This document shows positions 45,171 to 53,699 of a DNA stretch of 64,000 bases, in pieces; positions within the stretch are counted from its first letter, which is position 1, and every line of letters begins with the position of its first letter. This stretch comes from Enterococcus sp. BWB1-3. GTDB lineage: Bacteria > Bacillota > Bacilli > Lactobacillales > Enterococcaceae. The position numbers and the translations under genes were made by a program. The notes under the pieces were generated by a model. It had not been told where the DNA came from. It worked only from the letters and a program-made list of their open reading frames with translations, and searched no databases. The stretch lies in contig NZ_JADOEP010000006.1 in assembly GCF_016745275.1 (NCBI RefSeq), forward strand, positions 99,037 to 163,036, given 5' to 3'.

Positions 45171-46775
45171 ATGATCGTAGATACACAATGGCTGTTGGCA
45201 GGTGGCCTTGTCTTCCTGCTGGTCTTATATATAAGTACTGTTTTCTTTTTTAAAAGAAAAGAGGAAACAATATATAGGCTGCAACAAAGGGAGAATATGG
45301 AGAGTACTACAGAAGAACCGGCAGATTTCTCCGTTGCTATAAATGATTGGACAGAAGAGCTGTTTACAGAAAAGGGAGACAGAACTTACTGGTATAGAAT
45401 TTCTATTTTTTTGGAGAATGGTGAAAGTAGTGAATATGATTTTTATTCGTACAATAATAGCTTAACGAAGGAATATATTTTGAAAGATCGCTTCTATGTC
45501 AATGACCATGAGCTGTTAATTGTAGATGAAGCAGGAGAGCACTATATTAATCGTAAAAAGATCGAGCAAATAGATTTTCTGAGAAGAAAAATTTTAGAGA
45601 ATCAGCAGGCAGCAGATGCGAATGAAGAAAAAAAACTGGAAAGAACAACAAGTGATGCTTCTTCAGATTTTATGCTTGAAACTGAAGGGATTCCTGCTGA
45701 ACTGCTGAAAGAATTAGCGGCTGATTATACAGAAAAAAGAGTGTGGGAAAATCATAAAAAAAGTTCTGAGAAGCCTAGACTGTTCTCCAAAAATAAAAAA
45801 ATAAAAAGACCCTCCATCAGAAAAGTGGAAGCAAAGAAAGTTGATCGTATTTTTATATCAATTATAGTGGTGATTTTATGCAGCGGATTATTTGCTTTAA
45901 TGAGAACCTTTGGAATAGGAGCAAAGGTTGAAAAAGTTTCAGCAACACAAAATAGAATGACTGAACAGTTGGATTTACAATCAATGGCGATGAATACTGA
46001 CGGATATCCTTTTGAAATGAACCGATTTATGCAAAGCTTCATTGATCAGTATATTCCCCTCTCAAATGATAGTTCAGCTATGGTCGAACGGGCTGAACAA
46101 TTAAAAAACTTTTGCATTGAGGGAGTTTCTTTTAATCAGGAGGTTTCCTCAGTAAAGAGGGTTCTGGTTTCCAGCGAATTAAGCGAAGTTAAGAAACAGG
46201 ATACTTTTTCCACTGCATGTTACAAAGTAACTTATTCATTGGAAATACCCAAAGAGCAAGTGAGACAAGTGTCTGGACAAAATGAAAATGAGTGGGAGAC
46301 ATATCTCGAATATAGCTGGGAAGAACAAACGGTTTATCTTGCGATTGATTTTATTGGAGAAGACGGCCTGTTTTCAATTATTTCCTATCCTTATTTTAAG
46401 GACTTGGAGCAGAGAAAAATTGAAACGAATGAGCTAGTTAGAAATGAACTGCATGATACAGCAGTTAACGATGAACAAATAGAAGAAATCAACCAGTTTC
46501 TTGCTATTTTCTATGCAAAGTATGCAGGCGGTTCAAGAGAAGAGTTGTCTTATTTGATGGACGAAGCAGAATCTCTAGGTGGGAACTTTCAGCTGAAAGA
46601 TTTTGAGCTGATGGAAGCATTTGATCAGGGAACCCATTTTACTGTGTATTCCAAAGCAAATTTTACTGAAGAAAAATCAGGATTCGCACATAAAGAAAAT
46701 TTCTCAATGCAGCTGATTAAAGAAAATGGACAGTTGAAAATCAAAGAGCTGACACATAATCTAGGAGGTTTCTAA
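45171..46775 (+). CDS. TcpC-family (VirB8-like) conjugation protein with extended N-terminus
   Basis: A 534-residue channel component. The C-terminal 300 residues fit the TcpC/Tn916 Orf13 family: a membrane helix near 225-250 (IFISIIVVILCSGLFALM) and two NTF2-like outer domains (MNRFMQSFIDQYIPLSNDSS, INQFLAIFYAKYAGGS). Upstream lies an extra membrane helix (8-27) and a soluble domain of about 180 residues not usual in TcpC. ATG 45171 is chosen because GGGAGGA lies 10 bases before it. It is the first of six transfer genes. Confidence 0.82.
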   Translation: MIVDTQWLLAGGLVFLLVLYISTVFFFKRKEETIYRLQQRENMESTTEEPADFSVAINDWTEELFTEKGDRTYWYRISIFLENGESSEYDFYSYNNSLTKEYILKDRFYVNDHELLIVDEAGEHYINRKKIEQIDFLRRKILENQQAADANEEKKLERTTSDASSDFMLETEGIPAELLKELAADYTEKRVWENHKKSSEKPRLFSKNKKIKRPSIRKVEAKKVDRIFISIIVVILCSGLFALMRTFGIGAKVEKVSATQNRMTEQLDLQSMAMNTDGYPFEMNRFMQSFIDQYIPLSNDSSAMVERAEQLKNFCIEGVSFNQEVSSVKRVLVSSELSEVKKQDTFSTACYKVTYSLEIPKEQVRQVSGQNENEWETYLEYSWEEQTVYLAIDFIGEDGLFSIISYPYFKDLEQRKIETNELVRNELHDTAVNDEQIEEINQFLAIFYAKYAGGSREELSYLMDEAESLGGNFQLKDFELMEAFDQGTHFTVYSKANFTEEKSGFAHKENFSMQLIKENGQLKIKELTHNLGGF

Positions 46776-46778
46776 TTC

Positions 46779-47057
46779 ATGCGAGTAACATTTGTACAAA
46801 TTCAGCAAACAGGAGTCAGTTATTTGCTGGGAGCATTACCCAGTCTTTCAGGATTAAGTAATTATTTTACAGCAGAAGTTCAGATAGGTGTTGGTTTGGT
46901 TGCGTTAATATTGTGTATTATTTTGGCAGCTAAACAACAGATTGGTCCTCTGGTTGGTGTTATTGTAGTAGCTGCGTTTATCTTTTTTATGGCTAATGAT
47001 CCGGCAGCAATTTTCAATGGGATTGGTGAGCTGTTTAAGAAGATATTCGGAGGCTGA
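46779..47057 (+). CDS. TcpD-like small membrane protein (possible pilin or channel subunit)
   Basis: A 92-residue protein with two membrane helices (VGLVALILCIILAAKQ and PLVGVIVVAAFIFFMAND) and a short amphipathic end (GIGELFKKIFGG). Size, topology and position between TcpC and TcpE match TcpD of pCW3, with VirB2-like topology. AGGAGG precedes the ATG. It lies 3 bases after tcpC and 3 before the next gene. Confidence 0.7.
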   Translation: MRVTFVQIQQTGVSYLLGALPSLSGLSNYFTAEVQIGVGLVALILCIILAAKQQIGPLVGVIVVAAFIFFMANDPAAIFNGIGELFKKIFGG

Positions 47058-47060
47058 CCG

Positions 47061-47450
47061 ATGAAAACAAAAGAATTGTATAACTATAAAAAAGCTTTGA
47101 CAGTTCCCTTTATGATTCAAAAGCTGTGGCGCGGATTTACTTTAGAGAACCCGGTTGAATTAACAAAAATTATGGTTTTTGGCGTAACCCTTCTTTTATT
47201 ATTAACAGTTTTTCGTCCGGTTATGTGGCTTTTCAGTTTAATCAAGGGGCTGAGCTTTGCTGCGTATATACTTATTCCTATTGGTGCAGTTTTTCTTTGG
47301 GGAAAAATTGAACCTGATGGGTTAAAAATTTCTGTTTACATGATAGATGCTCTATTTTATTTTATTGATTTTAAGTTGGGAAAGAAAGTCATTAATCAAA
47401 ATGAAGCTGTAAAAGAACTAAAAGAGTTAATTGTCTTTGAAAAAATCTAG
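47061..47450 (+). CDS. TcpE-family conjugation membrane protein
   Basis: A 129-residue protein with a basic N-terminus (YNYKKALTVPFMIQKLWRG), two central membrane helices (about 35-75) and a conserved C-terminal region (KISVYMIDALFYFIDFKLGK), matching TcpE/Tn916 Orf17. It probably anchors the VirB4-like ATPase at the membrane. GGAGGCTGACCG precedes the ATG. Confidence 0.8.
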   Translation: MKTKELYNYKKALTVPFMIQKLWRGFTLENPVELTKIMVFGVTLLLLLTVFRPVMWLFSLIKGLSFAAYILIPIGAVFLWGKIEPDGLKISVYMIDALFYFIDFKLGKKVINQNEAVKELKELIVFEKI

Positions 47451-47503
47451 AGTAGTTTCATCAAATCAGGATTCTGAACCTGGTTACTAAGGAGTGTGAG
47501 TGA

Positions 47504-50008
47504 TTGAAGCTGAATTTTCCATTAAGGTATATAAAAAATAATATGATGTATACGTGCGACAATGAAATATGGGCGTATTATCGGCTGCGTTCGATAAGTA
47601 TACCTCCGACGGCAGAAAATAAAAAGAAAGAATTAAAAAAGAAGTTCCAGCATTTAATTAGTGAACTCAAGGATTGCGGCGAAGTCGATATTTTTATGAT
47701 TCCACGTGATATGACACTGGAAGAGCGTTTTAAAGAGCTGGAAAAATCTTTTAGTGAGGACTGTTTTGCTACAGCAAACTATTATGCCAAAAATACAATT
47801 GAGATTCTTCAAAATGAGATGGGGATGATTTATACATACGACTGGATAATCGGTGTCCCTTTAAAATCACAACTTGAAACTGGTTCAGTTAAAGACGGAA
47901 TTAGGTATTCGTATGAACGAATTCGAAAAACAGTAATGGACAAATTAAACTACCAAATGGATATTTCAGATAGTGATTTTGATTCCTGCAGAGAATTACA
48001 GGAATTAATGTTAAGAAAAATGTCGCTGTTTCAAGGTATGTCTTTAAGCAAAAGCGAAATGTATTATCTAAACCGTTTAAATTTTATTCGCAACATGCCG
48101 CATACTTTTGAACAACAGTCAGAACATATCACTTTGGAAAACATGACTGACAGCATTATTGATCCGAGTTCCCGGGCAGGTATGCTCTCTTTAAGAAGCA
48201 TCGAAGGCGAAAGTACAGTCGCGTTTCTTCCGATCTCTGATACACCTTTAAATATAAGTCGGATGCATGTAGCTGAAGTGCTGCAGACAGTCCCTTTTCC
48301 AGTGGAGCTAAGGTATAAAGTGAAATTTCAGGAGTTGAAAGGCAGTTTTGGAGTAGAAGGAAAGGCAAAGCGTTCTGCACTTCGTCTGAAAAATGTTGTA
48401 AAAGAAAGTAGATCAATAGGCAATAACGAAAGTGATGAAGTTGCTAAAAGCAGGGTGGTTGTAGAAGATTTAAAGAGACAGGTAGATGCCGACAAAGAAA
48501 TTGTAAACTGGTTGGGCTGTATTGCAATATATGCAAGGAATGAAAAAGAGTGCCGACAAAGAATTAATGCTGTTGTTTCGGTATTTAAAGCACGGGGGAT
48601 TGAACTTTCCAAAGCACAATTTCAACAAGTTTATCTTTACTACAAAAATCTTTTAGGTGTGGGGCTTGAAGCTACTGATACCAAATGGATACAGACAACC
48701 AGTGTGGAGGGGTTCTGCGAAAATCTTTTAGCTGTCAACCAGCGAGTCGGTTTTAGGAGCGGATGGTACATCGGTCGGGTAGACCCGCATTTATCCAGTG
48801 CCAAAAGTTTGAGGAGCGCAATATACTCTAGTCGGAATATCATACTCTCAAATCCATTCACTGCCAATAAATGGAATGAGGAGATGGGAACAGCCAGTCC
48901 GCATATCGCTGTGACAGGAGAAACAGGGATGGGGAAAACATTTCTTGTAAGTCTCTTATTTACATTTATTTCGATGTTGGATGTTAAAGGTCTGTTCGTT
49001 GATCCAAAGACAGAAAAGATCAAGCAGTATCAAAAGTTTCTTTCGAATGCTGCTAATAAACAAAAATATCCTTATTACTATGATTTAGTGTCAAAATTCC
49101 ATTTGGTTACATTTGATCCTGAAAACTCTGATAATTGGGGTGTTCTTGACCCGATTACTTTTCTAAAAGGAGCAGATGCGAAAGATACGGCAGAAGCAAT
49201 GATTCATCAAATTATTAATATCGAAGATACACGTTTAGGACAATCAGAAGTTTCCAAAGCAATTAGAGAAATTGTTGAGCGGCGGACAGAAGGAGAAGAT
49301 GTAGGGATGCTTCATGTGATTGACCGTCTAAAAATGCATAAGGAAAAAGAAGTCAGCGAGATCGGCAATCTTCTGGATGAAAAAATAAAAGGCAGTGTAT
49401 TACGTTTGGGATTTAGTGATGGGAAAAGTGCTGGCTTAAGCTTCGAAAAACGAATTACGATTATTGGAGTCTTGGGTTTATCTATTCCAAAAGAAAATGA
49501 TAATCCAGATTATTACTCGCAAAGTGAAAGGAAAAGTCTGGCTTTAATGATTCCATTGGGAAAATTTTGCGAAAAGTTTGGTTCGATGAATGATGAACAG
49601 GAGACCTTCGAAGTATTCGAAGAAGCTTGGATTTTTAATACTTCATCAGTAGGCAAAAAAATACTGAATTCAATCAAGAGAGTTGGAAGGAGTCAAAACA
49701 ACATGCTGATCTATTCCACTCAATCAGTAACTGATGTGACAAGTGAAGACGACCATGGAAATTTTGGAACCATTTTTGCTTTCAACGAACCCAAGGAAGA
49801 AGATAAAATATTGAAACATGTTGGAGTAGATGTCATTGAACAGAATCGTGAGTGGCTTTCGGGTATGAAAAAAGGTCAGTGCCTTATGCTTGATCCTTAT
49901 AAAGATGTTCAAAAAATCAGTGTTCATTGCCTGTTTCCAGAAATCAAAGCAACATTTGATACAGTAAAAGAAACAAGTGGAAGCAAAGCTGAGACTATGT
50001 TTGTCTAA
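47504..50008 (+). CDS. VirB4/TraE-like conjugation ATPase (TcpF, Tn916 Orf16 type)
   Basis: The motor of the transfer channel. The 834 residues have an N-terminal membrane-proximal region (FPLRYIKNNMMYTCDNEIWA, typical of the family) and an ATPase domain with Walker A GETGMGKTFLVSLL near 469, FVDPKTEKIKQY, Walker B-like TFEVFEEAWIF near 700, and STQSVTDV. TTG at 47504 follows AAGGAG. No separate FtsK-like coupling protein is found in the window, so substrate recruitment is unexplained. Confidence 0.9.
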   Translation: MKLNFPLRYIKNNMMYTCDNEIWAYYRLRSISIPPTAENKKKELKKKFQHLISELKDCGEVDIFMIPRDMTLEERFKELEKSFSEDCFATANYYAKNTIEILQNEMGMIYTYDWIIGVPLKSQLETGSVKDGIRYSYERIRKTVMDKLNYQMDISDSDFDSCRELQELMLRKMSLFQGMSLSKSEMYYLNRLNFIRNMPHTFEQQSEHITLENMTDSIIDPSSRAGMLSLRSIEGESTVAFLPISDTPLNISRMHVAEVLQTVPFPVELRYKVKFQELKGSFGVEGKAKRSALRLKNVVKESRSIGNNESDEVAKSRVVVEDLKRQVDADKEIVNWLGCIAIYARNEKECRQRINAVVSVFKARGIELSKAQFQQVYLYYKNLLGVGLEATDTKWIQTTSVEGFCENLLAVNQRVGFRSGWYIGRVDPHLSSAKSLRSAIYSSRNIILSNPFTANKWNEEMGTASPHIAVTGETGMGKTFLVSLLFTFISMLDVKGLFVDPKTEKIKQYQKFLSNAANKQKYPYYYDLVSKFHLVTFDPENSDNWGVLDPITFLKGADAKDTAEAMIHQIINIEDTRLGQSEVSKAIREIVERRTEGEDVGMLHVIDRLKMHKEKEVSEIGNLLDEKIKGSVLRLGFSDGKSAGLSFEKRITIIGVLGLSIPKENDNPDYYSQSERKSLALMIPLGKFCEKFGSMNDEQETFEVFEEAWIFNTSSVGKKILNSIKRVGRSQNNMLIYSTQSVTDVTSEDDHGNFGTIFAFNEPKEEDKILKHVGVDVIEQNREWLSGMKKGQCLMLDPYKDVQKISVHCLFPEIKATFDTVKETSGSKAETMFV

Positions 50009-50020
50009 GGAGTATTGATT

Positions 50021-51721
50021 ATGGAGAAATTTTCAATTTATTCCTATCTCTCTCTTATAAATACAAAAGGTGATTGGTGGGTTTCCGGCAGCGAAGAAAT
50101 GTATCAGCTAGTTAATTTTCTGATTAATACAGGATTGGTTCTAAATCGTTGGATTTATCAAATGGTGGATCTCAGTCTCCAAATTTTTATGGGCAACAGA
50201 GTATTTGAAAATACAATAGACAGTGTCTTTAACATTGCAACGGCACTTTATCAGTCATTATTCAGTACAGTGGGTGTAGTAATATTTATCATTGCTTTGG
50301 GGATGATTTTCTTAATATATGCATTCAAAAGCCCTCAGGACTCTTTCAGAAAGCTGCTTACGCTTTTCCTGGTAATAGGAGTAAACTTTGTCATTTATTC
50401 AAATGGAGACGAATACCTGAAAGATATTGCAGGTATTTTTGGTGAAGTTGAACAGGTTATGACAAAGGCAGTTGAGCTTCCTTTTTGGGAAAATGATGGT
50501 TCACAGACAAAAATAGAAGCAGGAACAGACGCATCTGTTAAAAAAATTAGAGAAGCTTATTTTAAGATGACTATTCAACAATCCTTTTCTATGGTGAATT
50601 TTGGAACTTCAATTCATGAAGAGCGATTTGATGAGTTTCTTTATACAGATGATCAGGCAAGTGATCAAGCTATCAAGGAAGGGTTAAAATTGCTGGTTGA
50701 AGCAGAAAGTAAAATAAACCGTTATATGACACCTGACGGTTCATTGGACAAATGGTTTATTTCGGTTTATGCATGGGTCAGCAACTTATTTATTGGCCTG
50801 CCGTTAATGTTGATGGCGGGTTTAAATTTTTTTCTTAAGATTATTGTACTTTGTCTTGTACTGGCGCTGCCCCTACTCAGTATTATCAGTCTGATTCCAG
50901 CCTTTTCCAGTTCACTATTTAATCTTTTAGGAAGGGTTATCCTGATATTTTTCGTCGGTATGTTTATGTCACTGGCTATGTATTTGTTTTTCTTCATGAT
51001 GATGCTTATCGATCATTCAATTATTGCAATGGCAGGAGGTAGTTCTCTGGTAAGCAGTGTTCTGGGATCGTTTAGTAAAGCTGTTGTAATAATTATTGTC
51101 GTGAAATATAGAAATCAACTAATAAGTTTTATCACAGGCAGACGGATTACTTATATCGAACAGATGGACAAAAAAATGTTAAAATCTTTAAAGATCAATC
51201 AGAAAAATGTTGAAGTACTGGTCGATAGACCAAGGGAATTGCCGCATTATTCGGCTGAAATGATTCAATCGGAACATGTGGGTATGCATTTTAGAGAAAT
51301 TTCTGAAATGGAATTACACTTGCATGATGAAGATATACAGAAAGAATATTTCAACGAAGTCAGCTTAAACAATAAGGCAGAATTTATTGATCAAGCTCCT
51401 GTCCGACATGAACAGATAGTGGAAATTCAAAAGGATGATAAAAGTTCTGATTTTATGAAGGAAATAAACCGAACAAATGAATTTCATGCAGGAGACAAAT
51501 ATATGGAAAAAGCTGAAAAAAATGATGTTAGTCCTAACTTAGTTGAAGCTGATTACGGACAATATTCAGAGGGAGGATTGAAACGCCTGAAGAATTCTAA
51601 TTATATAGTAGAGGAAGAGGTAGCCCTGAGAGGGGATAAACAGAGAGGCACTATCGTGAAGTCATCAGAAGAAGAGAGACAGATGTTTTACCAGGAACTT
51701 GAAGAATTGAGGCTTGAATGA
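50021..51721 (+). CDS. VirB6-like polytopic membrane protein (TcpH, Tn916 Orf15 type)
   Basis: A 566-residue channel protein with about seven membrane helices (notably 85-110, 120-135, 250-285, 290-345 and 355-375) and a long hydrophilic tail from about 380 rich in Glu and Lys. ATG 50021 is chosen because AAGGAG at 50007-50012 is too close to the TTG at 50015. It overlaps the next gene by 4 bases (ATGA). Confidence 0.8.
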   Translation: MEKFSIYSYLSLINTKGDWWVSGSEEMYQLVNFLINTGLVLNRWIYQMVDLSLQIFMGNRVFENTIDSVFNIATALYQSLFSTVGVVIFIIALGMIFLIYAFKSPQDSFRKLLTLFLVIGVNFVIYSNGDEYLKDIAGIFGEVEQVMTKAVELPFWENDGSQTKIEAGTDASVKKIREAYFKMTIQQSFSMVNFGTSIHEERFDEFLYTDDQASDQAIKEGLKLLVEAESKINRYMTPDGSLDKWFISVYAWVSNLFIGLPLMLMAGLNFFLKIIVLCLVLALPLLSIISLIPAFSSSLFNLLGRVILIFFVGMFMSLAMYLFFFMMMLIDHSIIAMAGGSSLVSSVLGSFSKAVVIIIVVKYRNQLISFITGRRITYIEQMDKKMLKSLKINQKNVEVLVDRPRELPHYSAEMIQSEHVGMHFREISEMELHLHDEDIQKEYFNEVSLNNKAEFIDQAPVRHEQIVEIQKDDKSSDFMKEINRTNEFHAGDKYMEKAEKNDVSPNLVEADYGQYSEGGLKRLKNSNYIVEEEVALRGDKQRGTIVKSSEEERQMFYQELEELRLE

Positions 51722-52725
51722 AAGTCATTCCAAAATTAGGAGCTATTATTGTTTTCTCCATTTTCATATTTGTTTTTGTGTTATTGTTTTTCAGTGGAAG
51801 TTTAGCTCGTGGGAAAAGCAAACCGCTGCTGCCAGTTCTAAGTTCTCAAGCAGAAGAAAATGCCTGGCTGATCTGGTGTCTTTTAGGAGAAAAAGGATAT
51901 TCAGAGGCTGCCCGTGCAGGAATACTTGGAAATATTGATCAGGAAACCGGACATACTTTTAACGCAGATATAGATGAATATGGAGCTGGAAATGGATATG
52001 GCTTAATTCAATGGACGCCTAAATCAGTGCTGTTAAATCAGCTTGAACAAAGTGGGATTAGAGGGGATTATAAAACAATTCCAGTACAGGTAGAAGTGAT
52101 TGACTGGGAACTGAGCGGTCCGGGAAGAGGATATATTCCAACAAAAAGCCATCCGTATTCCTTTGCAGAATTTAAACAGCTGGATGATGTAAGAACAGCT
52201 GCTCAAACTTATGAGAAAAATAGAGAGCGTCCCAGAGAAGATCATCCTGAAAGACAGGAGTTGGCGTTACACTGGTATAAAGCGTTTCATGGAATGGAGG
52301 AACAGTCCCCCATGCATAATGATCAATCAGATTTAGTAAAAATTGCATTGAAAGAGCTGGGCAATAAAGGTGGGCAGAAATTCTGGTCATGGTATGGTTA
52401 CCCTTTTAGGGTAGAATGGTGTGCTGTTTTCGTTTCGTGGTGTGCGGATCAGGCAGGGGGAGGTGACTTAAGATTTTCATATTGTCCTTCAGAGGTCAAC
52501 CGATTAAAAGCAGACAATAAATGGAAACCAGGCGGAGTCGAACCAGGTGAAGGCGACATTATATTTTTTGATTGGGAATCAGATGGCATCAGTGATCATG
52601 TGGGGCTGGTAGTGAAATGTGAAGAGGGGACTGTTTATACGGTGGAAGGAAACAGCAATGATGAAGTCAGGGAACAGAGATATCCGATTCATTCCTCTGT
52701 TATCTTTGGCTATGGAATCAGATGA
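51718..52725 (+). CDS. Conjugation lytic protein: phage tail lysozyme-like plus CHAP domain (VirB1-like)
   Basis: Opens peptidoglycan for channel assembly. The 335 residues have one membrane helix (8-30), a lysozyme-like domain (45-190) with AARAGILGNIDQETGHTFN (catalytic Glu) and GYGLIQWTPKS, and a C-terminal CHAP domain with VEWCAVFVSWCADQ, DHVGLVVKC and VEGNSND supplying Cys, His and Asn/Asp. The same fusion occurs in Gram-positive conjugation systems (TcpG, PrgK, Orf14). It is the last intact transfer gene. Confidence 0.88.
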   Translation: MKVIPKLGAIIVFSIFIFVFVLLFFSGSLARGKSKPLLPVLSSQAEENAWLIWCLLGEKGYSEAARAGILGNIDQETGHTFNADIDEYGAGNGYGLIQWTPKSVLLNQLEQSGIRGDYKTIPVQVEVIDWELSGPGRGYIPTKSHPYSFAEFKQLDDVRTAAQTYEKNRERPREDHPERQELALHWYKAFHGMEEQSPMHNDQSDLVKIALKELGNKGGQKFWSWYGYPFRVEWCAVFVSWCADQAGGGDLRFSYCPSEVNRLKADNKWKPGGVEPGEGDIIFFDWESDGISDHVGLVVKCEEGTVYTVEGNSNDEVREQRYPIHSSVIFGYGIR

Positions 52726-53690
52726 ATAAAGCAGTAACTGCAAAACCTCTACCTTTACCTTGGAGATAGCTGCTCAGGAGAATTACATGAAAAAACAGCT
52801 GATTTTGTTATTAATTTTATATTCGGAAGCTCTTCGAAATGTATTGTCTGGATTTTGACAATTTTGATTATAATAGGAATACTAGATTGTGTAACCTACT
52901 ATGTGTCTGATAAAACGGCATTTTGAATGAACACAGTTGCTGATTATTTGGGTTAGTAATAGGTTTCATCTTTATTGGACTTGTTTTTTGGGGGGATTAA
53001 TAAAATGAGAGTAAGTACTCGAATATTATTAGTAATTTATGGAATGGCTGTACCCTTTTTTTACACTGGGTTCCATTAGAGCTATTTTCCGATCTAGATT
53101 CAAAAATGAAAGAAGCTTCTGTAAAAGATTTTCTGTTCAAACAAAATAGAAAAAGAGAAGAAAGAATGTTTGACTGTTTCTGTGACCAGATTAAAACAGC
53201 AAGAAGGAACCAGAAGAAATATGTTAGAAACCAAAAGCTTAAACTAAAAATGATTCTTGAAGATATTTTATCCTAAAACTGTAAAGGAAAATAAATGTCT
53301 TCTTTTTTATCCAAAAATCTTTAATATAGAACAACTGGTTTAGAAGTGAAATGGATTACGGAGTATTAACAGCATTTTACGTTTAGAAACAGTGTTCTTT
53401 TTTTTGTTTTTTTAATTAAATTTTAAAAAACTTAATTATTATTTTGTTTTAATAGAGATGTTTTCTGACCTTTTGGTTCGTAATTATTTTTTATAAGTCG
53501 GTTTTTATTGGTAGTGATAAAAAATCCAGATTATCTTTCAATTTGGTCTAGGTTATTTAATTTAGTTATATTATACTAAAGAATACTATTATTTGATTAA
53601 AATAAATAATAGTATAGCCGATTCAATAATAAATACCGAATTGATTCTATATAGTATTTGAGAAAAGATAAACTTTTTTGTATGGTGAAA
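52726..53690. other. Decayed end of the conjugation operon
   Basis: No intact gene in about 960 bases. One frame reads HEKTADFVINFIFGSSSKCI and VWILTILIIIGILDCVTYYV without a start, another is MRVSTRILLVIYGMAVPFF (from about 53005), and later frames contain Lys-rich fragments. These look like broken small membrane genes that once followed the lytic gene. The right third is AT-rich. Confidence 0.5.
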
Positions 53691-53699
53691 GGATTTAAA

